From Trichodesmium erythraeum GBRTRLIN201 (GTDB lineage Bacteria > Cyanobacteriota > Cyanobacteriia > Cyanobacteriales > Microcoleaceae): DNA of 55,991 nucleotides. Positions 1 through 8,439 of this stretch are shown here, one piece after another (the stretch's first letter is position 1; each line of letters begins with the position of its first letter). The notes below the pieces were generated by a model. It was given only the letters and a program-made list of their open reading frames with translations, was not told where the DNA came from and made no database searches. The stretch covers positions 1 to 55,991 of the forward strand of contig JAGGDU010000151.1 of the NCBI GenBank assembly GCA_018457135.1, read 5' to 3'. The translations under genes were made by a program, and so were the position numbers.

Positions 1-90
1 AGCCGGGGAGGATGTCACCATAAGCGAGCCTTAGCTATAGCAATATTTCCCGATAGACACACATCAACATCAGTCCCTGGATCAGACTTT
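1..90 (-). repeat. Duplicate copy of the surE 3' end (copy 1)
   Basis: Positions 1-90 match 334-423 with only two substitutions (at 8 and 56), at an offset of 333 bases. Copy 2 contains the last roughly 25 codons of surE plus 14 bases past its stop. Copy 1 is an orphan 3' fragment: beyond position 90 it runs into TTTTTAG heptamer repeats instead of surE. Confidence 0.9.
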
Positions 91-266
91 TAGTTTTTAG
101 TTTTTGGTTTTTGGTTTTAGTTTTTAGTTTTTGGTTTTAGGTAGTTTGAAAAAGTGTTAGGCGGCAGGTTTTTGGTTTTTAGTTTTTAGTTTTTAGTTTT
201 TAGTGTTTGGTTTTAGGTAGCAAATTTTAGGCGGCAAGTTTTTGGTAGCAAGTTTTAGGTAGCAAA
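84..266. repeat. Period-7 tandem repeat (TTTTTAG/TTTTTGG)
   Basis: Imperfect head-to-tail heptamers TTTTTAG and TTTTTGG run from about 84 to 225 and fade into GGTAGCAAGTTTTAGG-like units to about 275. They fill the space between the two copies of the surE 3' end. They resemble the short tandemly repeated repetitive (STRR) heptamers known from filamentous cyanobacteria. No gene is present. Confidence 0.8.
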
Positions 267-347
267 TTTTAGGTTGCAGAAGTCAATATCAACTCCCATC
301 AAAGCTACAGCTAATTTTTTAAGGTTACACAGCAGCCGGGAAGGATG

Positions 348-1046
348 TCACCATAAGCGAGCCTTAGCTATAGCAATATTTCCCGATAAACACACATCAA
401 CATCAGTCCCTGGATCAGACTTTCGGTTAAGATCGTATCCCACATAAAGATATCCGTTCTCTTTTTTAACAAATTCTGTAAGTAGAGGGCGGTTACAGAG
501 GCGACAAAAAACCATTTCAGGCTCAGGTGCATCAGGTTCAAGGTGGGGAAAATTAACCGTCCATAAAGTTCCTTCCTCAGGTGGTTCAGCTAATAACTTC
601 TTCAAGACCATCACCGTCCACTGTATTGCTCTTTCCCAGTCAATTTCCCAGTCATTTCTCTTAAAATGAGAAAAAGCGATCGCTGGAATTCGATGTATTG
701 TAGCCTCTCTAGCCGCTGCAATAGTTCCAGAAGGATAAATATCCGAGCCCATATTACAGCCGCTATTAACTCCAGAGACCACAAAATTGATATCATCATA
801 CAGATAGTTTACCCCCAAACGAACACAGTCAGCCGGCGTACTATCAACACTCACCTCAGTTTCAGAACGCCATTCTACTGGTATAACTGTGCGGATATTG
901 ACTTGATGGCCACAGCCGGACTGGTGGTGTTTCGGTGCAACCATAACAATGCGGTCCGAAGTCACTTGGGATAGTGCCTTATGTAATGCACGAATTCCAG
1001 GAGCGTCAATACCATCATCATTAGTGATTAAAAAAGACGTTACCAT
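348..1046 (-). CDS. surE: 5'/3'-nucleotidase SurE
   Basis: SurE removes phosphate from nucleoside 5'- and 3'-monophosphates in the cytoplasm, using a divalent metal. The 232-residue protein has the family's N-terminal ITNDDG metal site (about residues 7-12), the VMVAPKHHQSGCG loop, the VSGVNSGCNMG segment (about 91-101) with a conserved metal-binding Asn, and YPSGTIAAAREA, all in SurE order. Length is normal for bacterial SurE. The ATG at 1046 places the Asp-Asp motif close to the N-terminus as in the family. The gene stands alone. Its 3' end is duplicated downstream (1-90), a local rearrangement that left the gene intact. Confidence 0.96.
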   Translation of the reverse strand: MVTSFLITNDDGIDAPGIRALHKALSQVTSDRIVMVAPKHHQSGCGHQVNIRTVIPVEWRSETEVSVDSTPADCVRLGVNYLYDDINFVVSGVNSGCNMGSDIYPSGTIAAAREATIHRIPAIAFSHFKRNDWEIDWERAIQWTVMVLKKLLAEPPEEGTLWTVNFPHLEPDAPEPEMVFCRLCNRPLLTEFVKKENGYLYVGYDLNRKSDPGTDVDVCLSGNIAIAKARLW

Positions 1047-1203
1047 AACATCAATAAATTAAAATAAATTAAACAACACAACTTCTATTTTCTTGAGCAG
1101 CAAAGAGAATATACCCAATAGTAAAGGTCAGGTACATCCCTAAGCTATTAGAATAACTGTTTTTCTTGTAGTTATCAGCTTTAAACTTAATTAGCTGAAA
1201 CCC

Positions 1204-1233
1204 TTGACAGCAAGACTTAAAACTTGCTATAAT
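1204..1233 (+). promoter_or_regulatory. Consensus sigma-70-type promoter with palindromic spacer
   Basis: A perfect TTGACA (1204-1209) and a perfect TATAAT (1228-1233) are separated by 18 bases. The spacer is itself an inverted repeat, GCAAG-8-CTTGC, that fills the gap exactly. It faces the plus strand, where no intact gene follows. A hairpin lies about 80 bases downstream at 1318-1346. It could drive a short RNA or be left over from a lost gene. Confidence 0.55.
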
Positions 1234-1315
1234 AAAAATCTTATGAGCTATAAGAATATTTAGTAATAGTTGTAATAACTATCTACAGTATGAGCGATCG
1301 CTTATTGTCACAAAG

Positions 1316-1350
1316 AAAAACCCTAAGTTTCCAGAAACTATTGGGTTTCA
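1316..1350 (-). terminator. Hairpin terminator
   Basis: On the minus strand, ACCC and AGTTTC pair with GAAACT and GGGT around a small internal loop, followed by TTTTTCTTT. The T-run makes it a plausible terminator for minus-strand transcription through the recombinase relic just upstream. It could also end a plus-strand transcript from the promoter at 1204, but that side has a poor T-tract. Confidence 0.5.
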
Positions 1351-1397
1351 AACTCTAACTTCGGTTCAGAAGCGTTATCTTAAATAACTTGAGAAAT

Positions 1398-1946
1398 TTA
1401 TTTTTCGTGTTTTTGTAACCCATAAAGCCTTGAACTAAAGCAATAGAGAATAGACAAGATATCTTCAACCATTTCTGCCTCTGGAGATAAGCTGATCTCA
1501 TTGAGAACCAGCACATTGACCTCCAAAAGTGCTCACACAACCATTCAATAAATAGAAATCCAAATTTAACCGAGCTCTTAGCGTAAGGGAGCACAAGGGT
1601 TGAAATCTCCCCTACACTTATGCGTTCCAATATTTTCAGGAACTTACACCGTTTAAAATTGAGCCCACTTCCAATTTCTGAAACAACATCAGCATTTGGG
1701 TACTTTACCCGTAGAAACTCAATTTGTTGATCAAAGTCATCTTGTTAGCTATGACTAGATACTCTTGCATAAGCGATCAGATAATAAGCTTAGTTTGAGG
1801 ATTTTTTTCATCAATATAAAATAGCCGTTAATTTCCTGGAGTTTTGATGCTGCAAACTTTCCTCCCTTATCCCATCGTCTAAGACTGCTGATACTAGCAC
1901 CATAATATTCTGCCGCCTCTTTTAGTGAGACATACTTTTTAATACC
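1398..1946 (-). pseudogene. IS607-type serine recombinase (TnpA) relic
   Basis: Read on the minus strand across frames, this is a decayed MerR-headed serine recombinase of the IS607 type. A first piece reads YVSLKEAAEYYGAS then SLRRWDKGGKF (the HTH head). A middle piece in another frame gives PYAKSSVKFGFLFIEWLCEHF. A third piece, after a frameshift near 1525, gives VLVLNEISLSPEAEMVEDIL and SSRLYGLQKHEK before a stop at 1398. Stops and frameshifts separate the blocks, so it cannot be functional. No tnpB partner was found beside it. The remaining sequence from 1947 to 2389 shows nothing I recognise. Confidence 0.8.
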
Positions 1947-2389
1947 CTATTAAACTTGACTAACTATATATTAGCAGTTATAGAAAGGTTTGAAAGACTT
2001 TGTTATGGGGTCAGCCATTGTGGCTATAAAAACTATTTATTTACTAGTGTTCCTAAAGAAGAACTTTTTCCTAGCTAATTATAGCAAGCAATAGTTCAAA
2101 CATCTTCCCTGATCACAAAATTAGTTAACTTAAGCCTTCCCAAAAAGTTAGAGTCCCATTAACTAGAATTACCCAAACTTATATAATTAGAAATTGCATA
2201 AACTTTGGAACTAGCTTCCTGGTTTCACCCTTATGCCACTGACCCCAGTTTTAACTTATCTTTTCTCTTCAAGCAACAAAATTACAAGGAAGCTTCAAGC
2301 TACTTATTCATATAGTTTTCGCTTATTATTAATACTGCGACAAAATCCATATATATGTGTAAGTTTCAATAAGTATAGTAAGTTCTTAT

Positions 2390-3559
2390 TTAACTATCAA
2401 GTCCCCTAGCATCTAACCACATTACCCCAAACAGATCATGACCAACACCATAACCTGGTTGCTGTGTTGCCTCCAATTTTTGCAATACTTGAGCCAACAT
2501 GAGCTCAACTTTTTGTCGGCGGGCGTCTTTTCCAGAAATCTGTTGGAACTCTTTATCAAGTTCCGCCTTAAACCCTTGAACCTCTTGAGGCAAGTCAACA
2601 AGTTCCACCTCTATAGACTCACCTAAGATAGCCCCTGCCTGACTCACTAATAAATTCCACCAACCGGAGAATTTTTCAAAGAATTCCAAAATATGTTTTG
2701 GTGCAGTTGTCAACTCCACTTGAAAAATCAGCTTATTCAACTCTGTCTCTTCACCAGGCTCCATTAAACTGTTAATCAAATTACGATAATTCGGTAATTT
2801 TGGGTTAAATTGTCCTGTAGAAGTATGACGCCCCACCATAATTGAGCGATCGAAAAACTGAAATCTCTCAACAGGACAGCCAACAGCATCAGCTGCCTTC
2901 TGCATAATATTTTGCAAATCATCATGGGAGTAAAAACTCATCCATGTAGGTTCCGCATGTCCTTCGCTCTCAAAAAAGCTCATAGAGTAGTCCCAACGAG
3001 TTTCATTCCATTTAGGTGTCCACTCAATGCTGTAGCGTCCCAATACATCTACAACTACCGCACACCTGGAATTATACTTGCGAACATTAGTAACAATTGT
3101 TTTGATGGCTTGGTAAAGCTCATCGTTAGTCAAATGAGAGTAAGGAACTCCACAGGAAAGATATACATCAAAAAAATCAGTAATGTTGCTGTGACGAATA
3201 TCTTCACACTTAAACCTAACATGATTTTCTTTTGCGTACAAATCATTAGCCGCCTTCACCATTTGGGGGCTAATATCAATGCCAAGATATTCTAGTTGAT
3301 AATTACTAATTTCCTTATATTCCTTGAAGAGCTTTTTAAGCAACTCATATCCATCCCCTGTGCCGGATCCTATATCAAGAACTTTTAGCTTATCTTTTTT
3401 AATTTTATGGGACAACCTAATCGCTTTCTTAAAAACCGAACAAGAAAATGGCTCTTCCCACTCAACTTTTACACCATCACGACGATCTTTAGATAGGTAA
3501 TGTTCAACGGCATTACTTTTATCGTAATTACTTTTGATACACTCTGATGTAACTTTCAT
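2390..3559 (-). CDS. Class I SAM-dependent methyltransferase, substrate unknown
   Basis: The protein has 389 residues. Residues roughly 55-190 form a Rossmann-type methyltransferase domain: motif I is VLDIGSGTGDGYELL (about 60-74), followed by the acidic strand LEYLGIDIS and the CEDIRHSN segment expected for adenine contacts. The remaining 200 residues are not a family I recognise. They include a Trp-rich stretch (about 165-205) and a charged helical C-terminus, probably substrate recognition. It is a single gene without an operon partner, flanked by relics and spacer, so context gives no substrate. The domain is sure; the pathway is not known. Confidence 0.85.
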   Translation of the reverse strand: MKVTSECIKSNYDKSNAVEHYLSKDRRDGVKVEWEEPFSCSVFKKAIRLSHKIKKDKLKVLDIGSGTGDGYELLKKLFKEYKEISNYQLEYLGIDISPQMVKAANDLYAKENHVRFKCEDIRHSNITDFFDVYLSCGVPYSHLTNDELYQAIKTIVTNVRKYNSRCAVVVDVLGRYSIEWTPKWNETRWDYSMSFFESEGHAEPTWMSFYSHDDLQNIMQKAADAVGCPVERFQFFDRSIMVGRHTSTGQFNPKLPNYRNLINSLMEPGEETELNKLIFQVELTTAPKHILEFFEKFSGWWNLLVSQAGAILGESIEVELVDLPQEVQGFKAELDKEFQQISGKDARRQKVELMLAQVLQKLEATQQPGYGVGHDLFGVMWLDARGLDS

Positions 3560-4519
3560 AAAAAACCAATAACTTTATAACTATGGGCAACATTCAGGAT
3601 GAAGGACTTACGCGAAAACACTAATTAATGATAGTGAATGTATTTCAAATAATGATCAAAAATGCACTATACATAGTGTTACTGCCTAACTCCTCTAACT
3701 AGTAAAGCCCTAAAAAGAAAATAGTTAACTCTTTAGTTGAAGGAAAACTTATCAAGTTTCAATCACAAAAGTGTTATGTATGAACAAAAATTTTCCTTAT
3801 ATTTTTAGCTTAGTACTGATGAGAACTTATGTAAAGAGACTAATTGTAGTAGGAATATCTAGAATAATGCTGTAATCATAAGCTATATATAGCAAAACTG
3901 CATTCATCCCTATTTATCGTATCTTTCTTTACTTCAACTATAGCTTATCAAAATCTTTCTTAATATAAAACTTGACAAAAATCGCCTAATGTGAGATAAA
4001 ATGTATTTTTGGAATGCGATCGCTGACTACCAAGATGGCCTCTAGCTCATTGGGCCTGGATCCAGAACTATTGCTTTTCCTTGTTTCGTTACTATGAACG
4101 TTAAAGTTTGTCAACAATGCATAATAGAAAGTAGTCAAAATTGGAGGTATCTGCGAATATGTAGAATATTTTTGTGGGTATTACTTTTATATCATATCCA
4201 GTTAATAATCAGCGCTCACAGAAGTTAATTGGCAAGACCCAAACTAGGGTTAACTTATCAGAAATTCGACCAGTCATAGTAGAAAAGACGCAAGCAAGTT
4301 AGCTAAGATTCGCTCATATTGACATTCTCCCCAGCTATTAGACGCGCTTAAACAACTGAGCCCTAGCCCCAATGTAGGTTAATGTTTGATTACTGCTGCC
4401 ACCTGTCGCCTTTGCTCTACCATCTCTCAAATATTACCTGTTGCCTGTAACCTGCGACCTGCCAACTACCACCTTAACAGGCAGGCCTACATACATCATC
4501 AAATCGGAAATTGCTGCAA
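3560..4519. other. Gene-free spacer with a GGACTTAC motif and a heptamer array
   Basis: No supportable ORF lies in this AT-rich spacer. AGGACTTAC at 3603-3611 is the same 9-mer found as inverted arms at 5464 and 5539 and at 42379. The stretch 4396-4474, read on the minus strand, holds period-7 units of the GCAGGTC / ACAGGCA kind, an STRR-like array. Confidence 0.6.
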
Positions 4520-4541
4520 TAAAAAAACCTCCAACGGAGGC
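4520..4541 (-). terminator. Intrinsic terminator after ctaE
   Basis: On the minus strand, CCTCC pairs with GGAGG around a 3-base loop (4528-4540), followed at once by seven T residues (4521-4527). It lies 46 bases past the ctaE stop and is the natural end of the ctaC-ctaD-ctaE transcript. Confidence 0.75.
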
Positions 4542-4586
4542 ACAAAAATAATCAATTGCTTTATATTCAAAACAAAACTGTCTCAA

Positions 4587-5222
4587 TTAAAGTAGAGTCA
4601 AAATATATATTAAAGTGAACAAAACAATCCAAATAATATCAACAAAGTGCCAATATATTTCTGCCATCTCAATACCAACATGCTTTTCTTCATTGTAATG
4701 ACCAGCACGACGAGAACGCCATAACACCCCAAGAATTAGCAATACACCAACAAAAACGTGGAGACCGTGGAAACCAGTCATCAGATAAAAACAGTTAGAA
4801 AAAACATTAGTAGTCAGACCATAACCCAAAGTCATGTACTCATAAACCTGGCCACCCAAGAAAATGATACCCATAATTGCTGTAACTAAATACCATAAAC
4901 GCATTCCTGAAACATCATTCTTTTTAATCGCAGTATCACCCTTGTGAATCACAAAACTGCTGGAAACCAGAATAATAGTGTTAATTGTTGGCAATAATAA
5001 CTCTACCTCTGTTTCCTCAGGAGGCCAAACCCCTGCATTCGTTCGATAAATTAAATAAGCAGCAAATAGTCCTCCAAACATTAAAGACTCAGAAGCGAGA
5101 AAAGTTAATAACCCAAAAACCCTTAAATCCTGATGTTCCTCGTGATGCTCTGCTTCTACTGATGTTGAAGAAACTGAAGTATCAGCTAAATTATTAGTTG
5201 TATCAATGGTTGAACCTTGCAT
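4587..5222 (-). CDS. ctaE: Cytochrome c oxidase subunit III
   Basis: This is subunit III of the aa3-type terminal oxidase, an integral membrane protein that stabilises subunit I and supports proton uptake. The 211 residues contain about five hydrophobic spans, including FGLLTFLASESLMFGG, TINTIILVSSSFVIH and the family signature FYLMTGFHGLHVFVG. The C-terminus carries EIYWHFVDIIWIVLFTLIY, the hallmark end of subunit III. It is short compared with the seven-helix mitochondrial form, as is usual for bacterial CtaE lacking the first two helices. It follows ctaD after a 338-base spacer containing a large hairpin, so its expression may be partly uncoupled from ctaD. Confidence 0.96.
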   Translation of the reverse strand: MQGSTIDTTNNLADTSVSSTSVEAEHHEEHQDLRVFGLLTFLASESLMFGGLFAAYLIYRTNAGVWPPEETEVELLLPTINTIILVSSSFVIHKGDTAIKKNDVSGMRLWYLVTAIMGIIFLGGQVYEYMTLGYGLTTNVFSNCFYLMTGFHGLHVFVGVLLILGVLWRSRRAGHYNEEKHVGIEMAEIYWHFVDIIWIVLFTLIYILTLL

Positions 5223-5463
5223 AATATTTTATACCTAAATTAACAATTAACAAAATTAACTTATGAATTGGGATATTTGAATAGTCATACAAATTCTCTC
5301 AAGAATTACTACACATCATACCCAAGAATTAAATCATATAACCTTATTAAGATTGGCAGTTTAGCCTAAGTTTATGAAATTAGTATTAGTAGCTTTGTAT
5401 TAGGTTGGCTTAATTTGCCTTAACCCAATACAATAGCAGCTAGGAAACTTAGAAATTGAGGTG

Positions 5464-5547
5464 AGGACTTACCTGGATAAATCCTTGTTTAATTCAATAA
5501 AAATCTATGAAAAAACAGTTTTTTTTAGCTTTATCCCCGTAAGTCCT
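5464..5547. repeat. 84-bp inverted-repeat element between ctaD and ctaE
   Basis: AGGACTTAC (5464-5472) pairs with GTAAGTCCT (5539-5547), and just inside GGATAAA (5475-5481) pairs with TTTATCC (5530-5536). This gives a 16-bp stem interrupted by a 2x2 mismatch. The same 9-mer recurs at 3603 and 42379, which suggests a small mobile or MITE-like element. Within the ctaDE transcript it would fold into a long hairpin. The rest of 5223-5560 shows nothing else. Confidence 0.6.
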
Positions 5548-5560
5548 GTGAGTAAAATAA

Positions 5561-7333
5561 CTAACTTTTCCTAGTAGGATCCTGAGAATCATTAATAGAC
5601 CCGGAACCACTATATAAGGATGAAGAATCAGCTTCAGAAACAGGTACACCTGTTTCCTTAACCTTTGAACTTGGTGTAGAAATCAGCTTGAACCGCTCTC
5701 GAATAGCAAGAGTTTTCTTAGAACCAAAATCATAAGGACCCTCAGTAACTACTGGTAATACTTCCCAGTTTTCAATAATGGGAGGTGAGCTAGTAGTCCA
5801 CTCTAAAGATAAACCACCCCAAGGATTATCCCCAGCTTTTGGCCCATACATCCAACTCCAAATCATGTTAATTAAGAATGGAAGTACAGATAAACCTAAG
5901 AGAATTGACCCATAAGTACAGATATGATTCAGAGATTCAAACTTAGGGTCATACATAGCAATTCGACGAGGCATTCCTTGTAAACCCAATTGATGCATGG
6001 GTAAGAAAGTGAGGTTAGTACCAATTAAAGTGAGAACAAAATGAATTCGACCCCAGGTTTCGTTGTACATTCGGCCTGTGATTTTGGGGAACCAGTGATA
6101 GATACCTGAATACAGACCAAATACTGAACCACCAAATAGAACGTAATGGAAGTGACCTACTACATAGTAACTATCATGAACGTGAACATCAAAAGGAACC
6201 GTTCCCAGAGTCACCCCACTTAGTCCTCCCATAACGAACATTGCTAATAAACCGACGGCAAAAAGCATTCCACTTGTGAAGCGAATTTTTCCCCCCCAGA
6301 GAGTAGCTATCCAACTAAAGATTTTGATTCCTGTAGGAACTGCAACAATTAGAGTAGAGATGGTAAAGAACATCCGCATCCAAGGTGGGGTTCCACTGGT
6401 GAACATATGGTGTACCCATACGAACAAACCTACTAAGCAAATAGCAAGACTCGAGTAGGCGATCGCTTTATAACCAAATATTGGTTTACGAGCGTGAATA
6501 GGAATAACTTCTGAGAGAATGCCGAATATTGGCAGAATCATCAGATAAACTGCCGGGTGAGAATAGAACCAAAATAAGTGCTGGTATACAACTACATCAC
6601 CGCCCATCTCTGGTCTAAAGAAGCCGGTGCCAAAGTTGATATCAAATAATAACATGATCAACCCTGCTGCTAAAACAGGAGTGGAGCATAAAGCTAAAAC
6701 AGAAGTAGCAAGAATTGCCCAGCAGAACAGGGGAAGCTGATCCCATTTCATGCTAGGAACTTTCATTTTCAGAATCGTAGCGATAAAATTCAGGGCACCC
6801 AGAATGGAAGAAGTTCCCACTAACACAATACTGAGAATCCATAAAGATTGTCCCCCGTTATTGGTAATAACGCTCAGGGGTGGATATGCTGTCCAACCAC
6901 TTTGTGCCCCTCCCAGAGATAAACTAGCAATTAATAATGCTCCAGCAGGAGGGTTTAGCCAGAAGGCGATCGCGTTCAAGTTGGGAAATGCCATATCTCT
7001 TGCTCCTACCATCAGAGGTACGAGATAGTTCCCGAGACCACCGATGGCAGCCGGAATAATCCATAAGAAAATCATTATAGTGCCATGATTTGTCAGGAAA
7101 GCATTGTAGATATCTGGTTCCAGAACGTCTGGATCTGGCGTATAGAGTTCTGCTCTAAGGCCCATTGCCATTAGACCACCAAGCAGATAAAAGAAGAAGG
7201 CAGTAACAAGATATTGAATACCAATTACTTTATGGTCTATGTTATAGCCGAAGTAGTGATACCATTTCCACGCCTTCGGGTGTGGTTTTTCCGGTTTTGA
7301 TTGAGTATCTAAAGGAATTTGTGTTTGTGTCAT
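5561..7333 (-). CDS. ctaD: Cytochrome c oxidase subunit I, A2 type
   Basis: This is the catalytic subunit of the respiratory terminal oxidase, carrying heme a and the heme a3-CuB centre where O2 is reduced. The 590 residues span twelve membrane helices. Metal-site landmarks are LTNHGTIMIFLW (low-spin heme His), FWFYSHPAVYLMILP (CuB His and Tyr), WVHHMFTSG (paired CuB His) and HDSYYVVGHFHYVLFGG (both heme His). The YSHPAVY form, lacking the usual Glu, is the signature of A2-type heme-copper oxidases with the alternative D-channel, as in other cyanobacteria. The last 60 residues are a hydrophilic Ser-rich tail. It sits 86 bases after ctaC. Confidence 0.98.
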   Translation of the reverse strand: MTQTQIPLDTQSKPEKPHPKAWKWYHYFGYNIDHKVIGIQYLVTAFFFYLLGGLMAMGLRAELYTPDPDVLEPDIYNAFLTNHGTIMIFLWIIPAAIGGLGNYLVPLMVGARDMAFPNLNAIAFWLNPPAGALLIASLSLGGAQSGWTAYPPLSVITNNGGQSLWILSIVLVGTSSILGALNFIATILKMKVPSMKWDQLPLFCWAILATSVLALCSTPVLAAGLIMLLFDINFGTGFFRPEMGGDVVVYQHLFWFYSHPAVYLMILPIFGILSEVIPIHARKPIFGYKAIAYSSLAICLVGLFVWVHHMFTSGTPPWMRMFFTISTLIVAVPTGIKIFSWIATLWGGKIRFTSGMLFAVGLLAMFVMGGLSGVTLGTVPFDVHVHDSYYVVGHFHYVLFGGSVFGLYSGIYHWFPKITGRMYNETWGRIHFVLTLIGTNLTFLPMHQLGLQGMPRRIAMYDPKFESLNHICTYGSILLGLSVLPFLINMIWSWMYGPKAGDNPWGGLSLEWTTSSPPIIENWEVLPVVTEGPYDFGSKKTLAIRERFKLISTPSSKVKETGVPVSEADSSSLYSGSGSINDSQDPTRKS

Positions 7334-7419
7334 CCGTAATTATTTTTGAGAATTATGAATTAGCTATTATTAAATGAGGGACTTGAATGATTATTTAGCA
7401 AATCCCAGGGCACTTTTTT

Positions 7420-8439
7420 TTAGTGATAAGTTTGATTAATGTGATTTAAGGTTTCAGAATCAATTCCTATTTCCTCAGAGTATGGTTGGAGGTATTCCGA
7501 GTCGGATAAGTCAGCAGTGTTTACTGCTATAGCTTGATTCAATTCTTGTTGTTGAGCAAAAGTATTTTCTTCTATCCAAGCTGCGTATTCTTCTTGGGTT
7601 TGAACCACCACAGTTGTTCTCATTGCTCCATGATAAGAACCACAAAGTTCGGCACAATAAACTGGATATTCTCCTATTTTAGTGGCTACAAAACGCAGTT
7701 GAGTTTCTTTACCGGGAATGGCATCTTGCTTCAAACGGAAAGCCGGTATCCAGAAAGAATGAATTACATCTTGGGCAGAAAGGTTAATTTGAATATCCTT
7801 GTTTACAGGAATATGTAATTCTCCTGCAAAAACACCACTATCAGGATAGTTCATTAACCAACCATATTGAATACCGGTGATGTCTACTATCACATCAGCT
7901 TGTTTTCCGGCCCCCTGTGGAGTTGCTCCAAAACCATACTTGCTAGCTACTTTTGTTGCTTCCATTCCTTCAGTATCTGCAATTAGGGGAGCAGCAATAG
8001 CAGAACCTCTCATTTTCGCCACTTCCTGGTAAGATGGAGCATGATGATGAGCTACCATTGTACTATTTGGATCAAATCCACCCATTTGTCTATATATATC
8101 TACACTATAGATACCAAGACCAATTACAATTATGGATGGAATTGCTGTCCAGAATATTTCTAATGGTAAATTTTCTCTAAAGTTGGCACCATCGCTGTCG
8201 TCTCCTTGACGCCGACGAAATTTAATCATACAAAAGACTATTGTGCCTTCTACTATTATAAATAAACCTGTTGCTATAGTAAACATAATGTCAAAAAATC
8301 TGTCCACCAGAGGCGCTTGTTCAGATGCTGCCTCTGGTAACAGACCATGATTTTGACCTGCCCATAAGCTAATTATGGTGACTACTATACCAACTACTAA
8401 AGTTATTATTGAGACTGGTACTTTTTCTTTTTCTTCCAT
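7420..8439 (-). CDS. ctaC: Cytochrome c oxidase subunit II
   Basis: Subunit II takes electrons from cytochrome c6 or plastocyanin through its CuA centre on the lumenal or periplasmic side. Two N-terminal membrane spans (about 8-26 and 50-72) are followed by a cupredoxin domain. CuA ligands are visible: the His in QDVIHSFWIPAF and the cluster YCAELCGSYHGAM with both Cys, Glu, His and Met. At 339 residues it is longer than most CtaC because of a loop between the second helix and the cupredoxin fold (about residues 115-185) and a 40-residue acidic tail. It is first gene of the ctaCDE transcript. Confidence 0.97.
   Translation of the reverse strand: MEEKEKVPVSIITLVVGIVVTIISLWAGQNHGLLPEAASEQAPLVDRFFDIMFTIATGLFIIVEGTIVFCMIKFRRRQGDDSDGANFRENLPLEIFWTAIPSIIVIGLGIYSVDIYRQMGGFDPNSTMVAHHHAPSYQEVAKMRGSAIAAPLIADTEGMEATKVASKYGFGATPQGAGKQADVIVDITGIQYGWLMNYPDSGVFAGELHIPVNKDIQINLSAQDVIHSFWIPAFRLKQDAIPGKETQLRFVATKIGEYPVYCAELCGSYHGAMRTTVVVQTQEEYAAWIEENTFAQQQELNQAIAVNTADLSDSEYLQPYSEEIGIDSETLNHINQTYH

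Noticed and set aside
1355-1630. Open frame of 91 codons on the minus strand
   Set aside because: It is one reading frame through the decayed IS607-type recombinase; the homologous text leaves this frame near 1525.
2438-3295. Plus-strand frames within the methyltransferase gene
   Set aside because: Antisense shadows of a gene with a clear SAM-binding motif.
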